Assembly: GCA_008704415.1 (NCBI GenBank)
Contig: VXIS01000007.1
Span: 248,001 to 312,000 of the forward strand
DNA: 64,000 bases
Source of the DNA: Sphaerosporella brunnea
Lineage: Eukaryota; Ascomycota; Pezizomycetes; Pezizales; Pyronemataceae
Direction: 5' to 3'
A model generated the notes under the pieces. That model worked only from the letters and a program-made list of their open reading frames with translations. It had not been told where the DNA came from and searched no databases. This document shows, piece by piece, positions 20,720 to 31,200 of this stretch. A program made the translations under genes and the position numbers. The first letter of the stretch is position 1. The number at the start of each line of letters is the position of its first letter.

Positions 20720-21911
20720 TCATAGAGTCTCGACCGACCTCAAAAACTGCTCCACACGCGTCACCAGATCTTGTGTGACCTCCTCTGGCACGTCCTCCAG
20801 ATTGTGATTAGCACCATACACAACACCACCATCAAGGGTTCCACCAGCCGCCACGCGGACAGTCCTCCAATGTTCCACGAGCTTCTCCTTGTCCACAAAC
20901 CCGGGCACAAACTGGTCGTTGCCCGAGTATAAAACCATGAGAGGAATATTTGTTGGTGCCCGGCCAAAGGTCGTGGTCAGGGTTTCGTCGTTGAGGTCGG
21001 ATGAGAAGAAGTCTTCGCTTCCTTGCGGGTTTCCGTTGGCGTCAAGCGGGGCGGCAAGACTGTACCTGTAGTTTCCCATGTCAACAGAAGAGAGGAGGAC
21101 GAGGAAGGGGTAGGTATTTACCAGCGCTCGGCACTGACGGGGGTGTCGGCAAACATCTGACGCATCTCCACTGGGATGATCTCGTGGCCCTTGTCGTCGG
21201 CAATCCAAGACTCGCAGAAGTTGATAGAGGTCAGGTACGAAGTCTTGTTGGTGCTCATCACGATCGCCTCACGGTCACTGACTGTTATATTCCCATATAT
21301 ATGTCAGCGTGGTAGGATTGTCGATTGAATTGAAGGGTATACGAACCGGGCGCCTGAAGGATCACGCCGTCCAACACGGGGCCCGATCCGATGGCCAAGT
21401 TGAGCAGATACTGCATAGAGTCCTGGCAGCCTATTGAGAAAGTCGGAATTAGCAATGGCCCCCCATAGCGACTCATTGAGCTCCTTCACCGGTCGAATGG
21501 CCCATCAGAACAATCTTCCCCTCGGGGTTCAATTCCCGGAAGTACTTGACAGCTTTTGCAATCTCCTCCGCATCACTGTGTAACTCCTATCAGCCCGTTG
21601 CGTTCTCGTGAACCGGATGCAACGTACCGCTTCACATTGCCGGTACCCCATCCCTTGTAGCTGCTCGAGATCAAGACCTCGATGATGTTCCACCCGATGA
21701 TACACAGTAGTTCCCTGACATACGGAACGGTGAAGAGGCCGTCTCCGAGGCCACCCACAAAGAGTAGCCTGTTCTGTGTCTGATTCCTTCCGGGCGGGAG
21801 GTGTTCGAATGCTACCAGACCTTTGGTCTGTTCTCCATTAGAAACACTGCTGGTGCAGAGAGGAACGTCGAGGTCAAGTACATATGAGTGCAGAATGCCG
21901 GGATTAGCCAT
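20720..21911 (-). CDS. DUF1749 alpha/beta-hydrolase (SidJ-like esterase family)
   Basis: Five exons: 21911-21628, 21575-21490, 21430-21347, 21281-21122 and 21065-20720, giving 319 residues; introns 52-65 nt. Motifs in order are LLFVGGLGDGLFTVPYV (oxyanion-loop region), SSYKGWGTGNV, the nucleophile elbow GHSTGCQD created by splicing (Ser122), and LDGVILQAPVSDREA. A distal LMVLYSGNDQFVPGFVDKE probably carries the acid, and YGANHNLED the catalytic His. The order fits the DUF1749 family, which includes the fungal siderophore esterase SidJ. No siderophore synthesis or transport gene lies nearby, so the substrate is open. Intron 3 has a GTTCGT donor. It is convergent with bL9m, with only 158 bp between the stop codons. 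Confidence 0.85.
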
Positions 21912-22749
21912 TGCCGATTCTTTTGAGCGGGGATAAGCCGTGGAAGGATGGAGTCTATGTAAGAGAAGCTGGATCGGAGAGAGATGAGCTGTATGGAAGA
22001 AGGAGAGAATCGCAACCCAATGGCCGAGACATAAAAGTGACGTACACGGATGATCTACAGCTAAGCGGGCAACATCGTGTGAGCCGCATCTGAGACACGA
22101 CAGAAGCACATCCGGGGGAGGGATTGCTGGGGCTGAATTGAGTGCGGTTTCAAGGATCTCGATAAGACCTAGACCAGTTGTAGCTGTAACCTCCGCCCCG
22201 ACAGGCAAGCCTGCGCTGGAAGCATGGACTATTTGTAACCCTTTGCATGCCTGGTGGTGTTCGCAAGAATTCGTCCCAAGCAAAGAATCATATTGAAGAG
22301 AGCGGCGCATAATCTGTAGATATCGCCTCCATCACGTTCCGGTACGCTCAACTCGATCTCGCTGCCATACCTTCGCCGCTACATCCCGGCCCCCTCCCCG
22401 TGTCCGTTCCCGACGTTCCCATCCAGCGAGGCCACGCAGGATCCGCTCCTAAGTGAAAATAGAAGAGCATGGTTGAATTGTGAGGAGCGCCCTGCGTCAC
22501 CATTTCAGGTAACGGTCGCCGAGGAGTTCTCGCTGGCGGCACAAATATGTAGCCTAATACTAGCTGTGCTACTAGAGAGAGAGAACAGAGAGGCGAAAAA
22601 CCACGGCGTCGATATCGCTTACCTTACTTAATGAGAGAAAGAGCGACACCTAATGAGAGGTGGAGACAGCTGCAAAGAGAGGCGAGAGAAAAGGGCCATT
22701 TACCTCCAAAAGCCGGCTATAACTTCACGTGAGACAGAGTAGAAATCGA
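21912..22749. other. Promoter side of the DUF1749 gene up to the transposon
   Basis: About 840 bp between the DUF1749 ATG and the left TA of the transposon. It holds the gene's promoter and purine-rich GAGA-type sequence at about 22570-22700. An open frame extends upstream of the chosen ATG in the same phase, but the sequence there does not resemble the family. No separate gene. Confidence 0.5.
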
Positions 22750-23074
22750 TACAGTTGGGGACATCTTAAACCTGAGTGAAAAAGACCCCAACTTTGACCT
22801 GAGATGGCAACACAACAACACCATAAATTAAGAAATGAAGCGCATAGGGCGATAGACAGGATGGGAACGGCCCTCGCTATGCGCTTCGATTAATTTTTAA
22901 GGGCGTGGTTGATTTTACAACTAATTAAAAATAAAAATAATTTTTGGTGTGAGGGGGGGTAAAAGGTCCCCATTACTTAGTGTATTAATTACCTTAATTA
23001 GGTAATAATATCCTTGCATAAATGGAGCTAATTACCGTATTGGGAAATATTATTCTGTAAAAGAAACCTAAATA

Positions 23075-25647
23075 CTACCACTTTGATTTATCCTGTACCT
23101 GACGATGACCCTTATATACACGATTTTTAAACTCTGCAGTACCGTAAACTAATCCTGACCCATATGCCTCTATTGTCCGAACGCTCCGGTGATAAAATCG
23201 ATTAATCGACTGCAACGGAACTGAATGGAGAGCCTCAGGGAGTATGCGGCGTAGACCTTCAATGGTATACTCGCAATTTTCCCTTGTATACCACTTGGCC
23301 GCACACCAAAACTGTTCAATAAAGTTTAATTCACAGTGAAATTTTGGGTAAAAAATTACCTCTTGGTGTGCGGCCTCGAACTCCTCCTGCAACCATCCTT
23401 TTTGCTCCTGAAAATCCCGTTGAGCAGCCATTACTGACTTTGCACAGCACCGCCCTTCTTCCTTAGGAAGACAGCCTGAACGGCTGTACGTTGTAGGACA
23501 TTCAAGTAGAAACTTGTTGCCAAACGGGTTGCGTCCACTTTCAGGCCAGAGTCCCCGCTCTTTCAAAACCACTTTTAGCCCCTTCGTTTTACCCCGGAGA
23601 AAGACGTCTTTATAATTATCTGGGTATACCATTGCTTGAGGTAGACCCCGATTGTAGTCAAAGCCTTCTTTCATTTCTGGCTGTTTTCCTCCAGGAGCAA
23701 GCTGCATGCGGGACGCAACTAAAGCCTTTGGGTGAAAGGAATTGTGGTTTGTGGCATTATCGAACGCCCATAGTCCTTGGCACCTAGGGAAAGCGTAGCG
23801 GAATATTGGTAACGCAGACTCGATAGCTTGCTGAACCATCTTGTCACCCGTCCAATAATTATTTTTTCCGTACTCAAGGTACTCAATTGCTTCCCGCACC
23901 GGCTTGCCATCCTTATCTTTCCGCCACATGGGGTTGGCGAGTAACTCTGAGTCTGGGACGCTGTCGGGAACTTTGAGAATACCCCCGGGTGTAAGAAAAG
24001 CAGATATCATTATCCCTTTTCCTTTAGTCTTGGGGCGTAAAGGTTGCTTTCCATTTTCCATCCACACCTTTCTCTTTCCATCGTTTGCATTGAAGGTGGA
24101 CTCATCGTGCGTGATAAATACAAGCGGAGTTTCCCCAGGTCGGAGATCTGTAGTAAGTCATCAGCTTGCATCTCTCCAATTACTGACTCGGCACGTCCTG
24201 TAAAGCATACCGGGCGGTAATTCCCAAGTCCCATCTTCTTTAAAGATAATGAGCCTCCGCTCAATCTCTTTCCATTTGGGGATGAAAATATTGTTCCTAT
24301 AGGAAACTACATCCTCCCTTTCATGGCCGTCGATGTAAACACCCTTGCGCACAGTGCCAAATTGAAACCCAAGCTTTTGCAACCAGCGACGAGCAGTTCT
24401 GGCTTTGATTCTTTTACTCTTGGGAACAGTAAGCTTGGGCTTCTTTGCCTTCGGTTCTGAATCGCCAGCAGTGGCTTCGGGTAGTAACTCCTGCTCGAAA
24501 TTGTCGTCCGACGCCGCTTCTGCAGCATTTAAACATGCCCCCACCGCTTCACCAGCTTTCCGTGAGTCCAAGTAATCACCAACAACCTTTGCAAGCTTGT
24601 AGGCGGTAATATCTAGCAGCCGTAGTCAGTAATGAGTGGTGCCGAACAGGTCTGGGCCTTCTTACCTTCCCCCGCTCCCGCAAGCCATTCGCGCACCGCC
24701 AAAAGAACCCCTTCATCATCAAACCAAGACGCGATTTTTTGGAAGCAGCCCTGTCTACCTTCCTCAATTTTTCCGGTCTTAATCCACTGTCGCTCCCATT
24801 CAACTACCTTGCGGGCAAAGTACAGGCCGCGACCAAAGCACCTGGCTACCATATAGGATAACCCCTCGCGAGACTCTCCTGTAACAACTGTCAATTCTAT
24901 CTCACCCAATTCTTTATGGCAGAGGCTCAAAGGGCAGAGGGCAGAGGGCAAAGTGCGAAGGTTGAAAGTAGAAGACTTACCCAGCTGCTTGCCCTGTTGA
25001 ATTTTTAAAAAAGACAACACCGCTCGATGCCTTGTGAGATTTTGCCCAAAAAGATCTGTCCTCGCTGACCGCAGCTTCCTCTCTAATTTTTCTATCGCGC
25101 TGTTGCGTTCCTCAAGCTCCATTTGTTCTCGAGAAATTCCGCATTCCAACTTAGGTTCCGAGTCTAGTTCAGGCTCGGGCTCTGGCTCTGACTGCGCCTC
25201 CGTGTATTTGCTGTTAATTAACCAGCCTTTATCCAAAGGGCGGCAATCCATAGCAGCTTCCTCCAGTTGTTGGGCTGCAATATTTTTTCGTCTCTGTTGC
25301 TTCTTGCTAAGCTTCGGACCCCGCTGATGTGGGAATTTGACGGATTCAAATGCCTCGTCACTACCTTTTTCAGCGCATCTCATCATCATAGCAAAAGTAT
25401 CCTGATCTTGTTCCTCATCCTCTTCCGCTTCACTTATTGCACAGTCATCCTCCTCTTGGTCGCCATCTTCCACACCTGCCCAATGAACAGCGGCTGGTAT
25501 CGCTTCAGGTTCCCAGGGCACCACCTCTTGCAGCTCAGATATAGCCTCCTTATCAATTATATCTTGCGTCTCTGTTTTCTTGCACTTTGATACTGACAGA
25601 GCTCGGGCTCTCTTTAGGTGCTGGTACCGCTTGTTTCCAAGAGGCAT
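23075..25647 (-). CDS. DDE transposase of the 3.4-kb TA transposon
   Basis: Four exons: 25647-24981, 24911-24666, 24612-24211 and 24147-23075, giving 795 residues; introns 69, 53 and 63 nt. The N-terminal half is acidic and coiled (a PEPEPELDSEP stretch, then ERNSAIEKLERKLR). A helix-turn-helix-like segment, ARTARRWLQKLGF...KGVYIDGHEREDV, sits near residues 350-385. The catalytic core is spliced as FITHDESTFNANDG (Asp453), GLWAFDNATNH (Asp568) and FHCELNFIEQFW (Glu716). The second Asp and the Glu are 148 residues apart, with a Cys cluster (C..C..CC near residues 655-673) in the insert. I chose the ATG at 25647; a GTG-initiated extension to 25698 is open but enters a tandem repeat. The family is common in fungal genomes as a DDE superfamily endonuclease. 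Confidence 0.85.
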
Positions 25648-25704
25648 GGTGGGTCTGAAGCCAACAGGGACTTGAGGTTGCGTGGACTGGGGCTGCACGT
25701 TGCG

Positions 25705-25815
25705 CGGATGGGGGAGAGGTTCGCGTTCCGCGGGCGGGGGAGAGGTTCGCGTTGCACGGGCGGGGGAGAGGTTCGCGTTCCGCGGGCGGGGGAGAGGTTC
25801 GCGTTGCGCGGGCGG
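25705..25815. repeat. 26-bp tandem repeat, about four units, upstream of the transposase start
   Basis: The core GAGAGGTTCGCG recurs at 25714, 25740, 25766 and 25792, exactly 26 bp apart. Units alternate between TTCC and TTGC variants and end in a GCGGGCGGG run. It lies between the transposase ATG and the right terminal repeat, so it belongs to the element and may act as a promoter or transposase-binding array. Because 26 is not a multiple of 3, the overlapping open frames through it are artefacts of the repeat. Confidence 0.8.
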
Positions 25816-26166
25816 GCGGGGGGTTTGTGTTGCGCAGCTTGAGGGCGACGTAGAGATCTATGGAGCTCAGAATCAGTCTTTGTGCAAAACAAAAAAAAAC
25901 CAATTAAAGATAGGGGTTTAAACACAGACTTAAATGATAGTTCCGGCCTTTGTGGCGACAAGGACAAGCGGTTGAAAGCTCACGGTTGCTGCTGTTGCTG
26001 GAACGTGCTCCTGTTGACGCGACGCGACGGGGGAATACTTGGTAGAGAAAAAACCCGAATTTAAATACCCGAATACCCGATTAGGATTTATTTAATTATT
26101 TTATTTTTTTCAACATGAATGTCCCTCTACTCGCACATACTCAGGTTTAAGATGTCCCCAACTGTA

Positions 26167-27176
26167 TTTCCGCCGCTTTCTCCATTGGCGCAGCCACACG
26201 TGCCATCTCATTCATGCCTTTCGAACACTTCCCGTAACACTCAAACATCAAGAAAAACCCCTCTCTCAACCTTGCGCGATCGCTTAGGCCCCTTTGGATA
26301 TGAGCAGACCGGCCCTTTCGCTTGGCGATGCGAATACCAAGACCCCGTTTGGATGAGTCTGTACGAGAAAGGAAGAACCGACCAAAACGAAAACTGTGAG
26401 GCTCTAGGAGCAAGAACGGGAACTGACCTCAAGAGGCCAGTTTCTTTTCTTGAGCAGCTCCCAGATCTGAGATAGACGTTGAATGGTTTCAGCCTTCGGA
26501 GTCTCATCGTTCGTGGCAACTAGGATCTGAAGCACTGGAAGACGGATCCTGAAACAACATCGCTCTTGGGGGGTTTGACACAAAGCTCGGCCAAAGTATC
26601 AAGGGTGGCAACGGTTCGTTTGTTGATGTGAGCATCGAAGCCGTTCTTGAGACGCGTCGAATGATCATCGGTAAAGCAGACATATACTCCCGCTGAGCGT
26701 GACGCAGGTGAGAGTGCCCACCAGATCGACGGACGGTTATTTGTGATGGTGTGGAGAAAGGCGAGAAGGAGGGTTCCAGGGCCTGCTACCCATAATTTCA
26801 GACATAAGGCCAAAAAAAATATCGGAGTTGTTAAGGCAAAGGGTTAGGTTTATCCCGCTGGCACGCCTCAACCTTATCTTCCTCAACCTGCCCCAGTTGT
26901 ATTCATGGCCAGCATTCAGAACCAAAAAAATGCGGGTGGGCGAGATCTCGCGAGACCATCTCGATCTGATGATTTGAAGCTCAATTGAGCTCAATGATTT
27001 CTCCTTCGAGTATGTTTAAGCCACTTGCTGCAGGTGGTTCTAAATGCCGGCCACGAGTAAGTCACTCATTGAAGTAAATTTTAAAAGCAACTCTGCATCA
27101 CCACCGACAAGAGGGCTTGCCTAACGGAACTTGAGACCTGTCGCCATCAGCATCAAAACGGCCAACGCTGTCCCAG
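26167..27176. other. Stretch to the right of the transposon, no gene seen
   Basis: Contains several ORFs of 85-120 codons on both strands that overlap each other and show no recognisable domain. Some of it may be the continuation of the decayed coding region beginning at 27177. Confidence 0.4.
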
Positions 27177-28247
27177 ATGGACCACACAAAGGCAGCAACC
27201 GACCGTGTTGCAATGGGCGAAGCGTCTCTCACCAGACCACCAGTGACGCCGAACACAGCGACCATCGAATCTCCTCGTGGAGACGTGGGTAAAGCACCTA
27301 CAAAACGGGCATCATTCGGCGCAGTTGTTAATATTCACGCGGAGGAAACTAGCGGGATTTCTTCTGCAGGTGGTACTCCCGCCCAGTGTTGTCAATAGCC
27401 GGCCCAAATGGCCTGGGCTAAGCGGGCGGGTTGCCTTACGCAGCCAGTCCGGCTGGGCTTAAAGATCAGCCCGGCTTCGAAGCCTAGCAGCCGGGCGGGC
27501 TGCGTCTTTGTGTGTGTAGTTTAAGTTTTACAACCGAATGATCCGCTGTGAAGCACCTGGCATGAGACTGAGCCCAACGAAGAGCTCCCGCACAGCCAGA
27601 AACGCCAACCTGTAGCCAGCCGGGCTTTTTGCGCAGCCCAACGCAGCCTGCCCGGCTGAGTGGCTATTGACAACACTGCTCCCGCCGTAACAGTGGACAT
27701 CTGAGCAGTGAGTGAGCAAGATTCGTCTATTGTCGAATACAGCCCAACAATGGCGTAGTTGAGGAGTACGACGAAAAATGTTTGATTGCATATCAAGAAT
27801 ATGTTCAATTGCAGTTCGCTAAACGTCTTTTACAGTATCGCAAGAACCAATTTCAGCATAGGGTCGAGCTGGAGAGGATCATTGCCGCCATGAAGAGGCC
27901 ATAAACCTGGAGAATCAAGACCTGCTTCTGAGCTGCCGAAGGGATCTGGAGAGTCCACATTCCCCGCATCACTGTCAAGTCGAGACTAAGAAGCGGTGGA
28001 CAGGATTATGTCACCAGATCTGATCACGAGGCGCATCTCAGTCCTGGAGTCTCATGTAACCGGAGCTCATAACCCCAAAGCACGGGCCATATTAACAACG
28101 TACAAATCGAGTGATCCGGTTTTTGTTGACCGAGCCAGGAAGGACATCGTGGTCATCGCCAATGGGAAAGTTGTTGCAAGAACCCCAGATGAGGAAGAGA
28201 TGGGCGATGACTTGCAAGAGATTGCGCAAACTGGCGTTGCCCAATAA
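27177..28247 (+). pseudogene. Decayed coiled-coil gene interrupted by a hAT MITE
   Basis: An ATG frame from 27177 (MDHTKAATDRVAMGEASLTR..., S/T-P-rich) runs into the MITE at 27384. Beyond the MITE, coding-like frames continue with shifts: about 27757-27903 (QFAKRLLQYRKNQFQHRVEL, coiled coil), about 27900-28019 (INLENQDLLLSCRRDLES) and 27996-28247 (RRISVLESHVTGAHNPKAR...). Stops and a frame change separate them. Some breaks could be introns, but no clean GT..AG set joins them. Product unrecognised. The exact 8-bp duplication shows the MITE landed within the ORF. Confidence 0.35.
27384..27678. mobile_element. hAT-type MITE, copy 3
   Basis: A 295-bp element starting CAGTGTTGTCAATAGCCGGCC and ending GGCTATTGACAACACTG. 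The exact 8-bp direct repeat CTCCCGCC lies at 27376-27383 and 27679-27686. Subterminal GCCCGGC-type repeats are as in copies 1 and 2. It has no transposase. It sits inside an open frame starting at 27177. Confidence 0.85.
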
Positions 28248-28279
28248 ACTATGGTACGAGGACGTACCCACTAGCATTA

Positions 28280-28402
28280 CATACCGCATAAACTCGCGAG
28301 CAAGAGACTGGGGCTAAGTCACTGCGCCATGTGGCAAAGTCACTAAGCCTACATGGCGCAGTCACTTAGCCCAGTCTCTTGTTCGCGAGTTTATGCGGTA
28401 TG
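28280..28402. repeat. Long palindrome / foldback element
   Basis: Two 55-bp arms (28280-28334 and 28348-28402) are inverted copies beginning CATACCGCATAAACTCGCGA, with a few mismatches, around a 13-bp centre. Bases just outside do not show a clear target duplication. Motifs GGCAAAGTCACTAAG and GCGCAGTCACTTAGCC are shared with bases 1-88, suggesting a dispersed family of small foldback MITEs. Confidence 0.7.
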
Positions 28403-29912
28403 CCCTACGTCTTGCTGACTTAGCAAGCCGGTTACTATGCGTGAGATAATGAAAGATAAGATCAAACTTAATTTGGGTGGTGGAAGTGATTTTTGGTGAT
28501 GCATCGTGCAGTTACCCTACCAAAGTTTTTTGCAAGCGTGGAGAATCAGGCACAGGATTCGAAAAAAAGAATCCATCGTTTGTAGGAAGGTCTCGTTATT
28601 ACACTCTACTCTATGGTACAAGGGATAACACAGGTATAAACCAGAATACCAAGATCGTTTTCTTTCGCGAGAAAGTGAAAAGCTCGTTCTAGGTGCGAGT
28701 TCCCGGTTGCGTTCGGTCGGCTTCGGTAGACAAGCGAAGTTGCAATTTTTTGATGAAAAGGGCCTTCGCGTACCACATTCAACTTTATTTTTCCGAAAAA
28801 TTTACCCGGAAGTGTGAGTGATAGGCCGTGATTGACCAGTCACGGAACGCCATTGCAAGCGGAGCCATGCAGCGCAGTGGAATTGCGGAGCGAGCACACT
28901 GGCAAATTTTTCGACTAAAATGTGGCTACTGTCGCAGGCTATTCATTGTAGGTTGCCAATGTGGACAAGTGGGCAGGTTTGAAAGCATGGCAGTAGATTA
29001 GTTGTCGTCGTCTTCACTGGTGTAGTATCATAAGAAGTTGCAGTCCTCAACAGGAGGACACCGGTCCAGAGGGAGGGCACAGTGGCAGTAAAATATCAAT
29101 TCTCATCATGGGTATTTAATTGTCGCCACTTGAACCACGATTGTTCAAATTCTGGGTGTTTTATTGTCGTCACGGGTGTTCGAAGGCACTCCTTGGGTCG
29201 AGGCGGAGCGCCGTCACCAATCGCGTGAAGGATAAGGCAATGCCCTTATCGTATGCGTGTGCCCTCTCCCAGTCACATAAATTCAAAAGTAATCATTGCC
29301 TTCAATGTCAGGATGTCACATAACCGTGGACCCCGTACCCAGGACACCTCTGTATTGCGGCTCCATAACGAACGGTTGGCGTGTGGTCACCCCACGGCGA
29401 TGCAATTGTGTAGGTAAACAAGTCGCTGAATATTCAGATAGCTGACCAGCTCAAGAAGATATCGACCAAGGCTGATGATGTATAATTATATGCATTGTCC
29501 GCCTCGGGGAGCGCTTTACATCCGCTCGCTTTCCAGCCAACAAGATAAGACAGCTTCAAGCGCACTCCAGTTTGCAACCGTTACCTCACGCCTCTTCACT
29601 GATAAAAGCCCTGACGTGCTCTATCTAGTCCAACTGCGAAGGTAGACGCCGAGCGGCCGTGGTGGACCAGACGACGAGGAATAATTGACGGCTTCATTCC
29701 AGTAAATAGTTTGCCGATAATGTTACACAAGTGAACAATCGTGTGGCGACCACACCCGTTCGATGAGCGGCAGCACATAGCTGTCCGGCCAAATCATGAT
29801 TTGTGCTCAAAGAAAGAATGTGCGGGCTCCAGCACCATACTGTAGAGCTGATGCGGTCAGCATTGTCCCCCCCCCCACGATGTTGGATGCTCACAACTCC
29901 AAAAATCACAGA
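28403..29912. other. 1.5-kb stretch without a supported gene
   Basis: No frame of convincing length or composition; the longest are 60-83 codons and overlap. It includes a C8 run near 29869 and presumably the 3' untranslated region of the minus-strand gene ending at 29913. Confidence 0.5.
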
Positions 29913-31200
29913 TCAAAACCTAATCTGCAGACTGCGCGCAGGAACCAAAGGTGTTTTGCTAACCTTGATCGTGTCAGCGGCACGCTGCGAAGAAGGACTA
30001 GCATCCTCATAGTAGCTAGACTTCGGGTCTCGAAATTTGGGCTTTAGTTTTGGTCCTCTCTTGCGGCCAACACCGGGCTTCCGCGGACTGGAGTCATTGA
30101 GTGCGCCGTCGTTAGCCTGAGGGTTGTATTCGTCTTCCACGGTCTCTCGGGGCAAGGGTATCCGAAAATCAGTGCCGAAGGCCTTATCCGCCATCCTGAA
30201 GAGGTTGTAGTCCACCTCTTTGGTCTTTCTCTTGGGCCTGCGTCTTCTAACCGCCGGGACGTCGCTATCGTCCACCTCAGGCTCCATCTGCGGAGGAGGC
30301 GAAGAAGATAGAGCGATTGGGCTGTCGGAAAAGATGACAGCGCGCTTTACTGGAGGAATTGGACTTGCCGGAGCGGTGAGATTGGCCGGTGCATCTTCAT
30401 GCACCATCGTTTCAGTGGAGTCAACAGATACCCGGTGAGGGCGTCGATGGGCAAAAGGCAATATCTCATTGCAATCGGTATCATCCCCCTCCTCCCAATC
30501 GCAAAGAGGGGTGACGCTCAGTGGTAGCTTCTCCTTCTGCTTTGCGGTGAGAGGTTCAGCTTGCTTTTGCTCGGAGAACCCATCTGCGGGTGCTGCACCA
30601 GCAACACTCCGTTCCTTCCCAGAGGACCTATTAGCCAGTGGTGACCTCGGGCTATTGGCGCACAGAGTATGGGTGGTTTGAGTCGCAAATCCATTGGCAA
30701 CATGGCGAAGTGCTGTGGTAGGGGGTGTCGGCAAAGCTATACGTCATCAGAACCAGGTTTGGACGACGGCAAGCTCGTACAAACTCACAACGCAGTTTGT
30801 CAATCCGACGTCGGCTTCTCTTAGTAACACGACAGGATTCCAAAGCGTTGATTCCCGACCGCAATGCTTTGATGCGTTCGGACTGCACTTTCACGAAAGC
30901 CTCCATCTCTGTTTGCAGCTCCTCCACTGAGCTCCGGAGCTGATTGATTGCCGCTACGTCATCTATCGAGTTTGTTAGATTCCTGAAACAATACATCTGT
31001 GCAGGAGCCCGGGCGAGCTCCATCAAACCCGTCGAGCTGCTAGAAGCAGCTGTGGTGGGACAAAGGTGATCGGAGCAGGGGTACTCACGGTCGCCATCAT
31101 CAGAATCAGTATCTGAAGATGAGTCGCGTTGATCTCTATGCCGTGGATGCTTCCTCGGATTCGGGGTAGGATACGTAGGTTTATACTCGGTGCCGTTCAT
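29913..31200 (-). CDS. Uncharacterised nuclear-type protein with coiled coil
   Basis: Two exons, 31200-30789 and 30736-29913, give 411 residues; the 52-nt intron has donor GTGAGT and acceptor TAG. Residues about 25-45 are Asp/Ser-rich. A coiled coil spans about 70-135 (INQLRSSVEELQTEMEAFVK onward). The C-terminal half is disordered with basic runs (RRRRPKRKTKEVDYNL, GRKRGPKLKPKF) that resemble nuclear localisation signals. An N-terminal coil and a C-terminal basic box with VDYNL are loosely reminiscent of shugoshin, but the family's defining residues are not clear, so I do not assign it. A GTGAGT at about 31095 might begin a further small intron. Confidence 0.55.

Larger units (their letters stand above)
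22752..26164 (-). mobile_element. Complete Tc1/mariner-superfamily DNA transposon
   Basis: A 3413-bp element bounded by a perfect 26-bp terminal inverted repeat beginning CAGTTGGGGACATCTTAAAC (22752-22777 and 26139-26164). It is flanked by TA on both sides (22750-22751 and 26165-26166). It encodes one four-exon transposase on the minus strand whose frame is open throughout. The left end contains an inverted octamer (AGTTGGGG at 22753, CCCCAACT at 22786) and an 11-bp hairpin (22838-22848 with 22878-22888). The right end contains a 26-bp tandem repeat. TA duplications and a DDE transposase place it in the IS630-Tc1-mariner superfamily. There are no stops and no obvious C-to-T decay, so it looks recent and possibly active. 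Confidence 0.9.
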
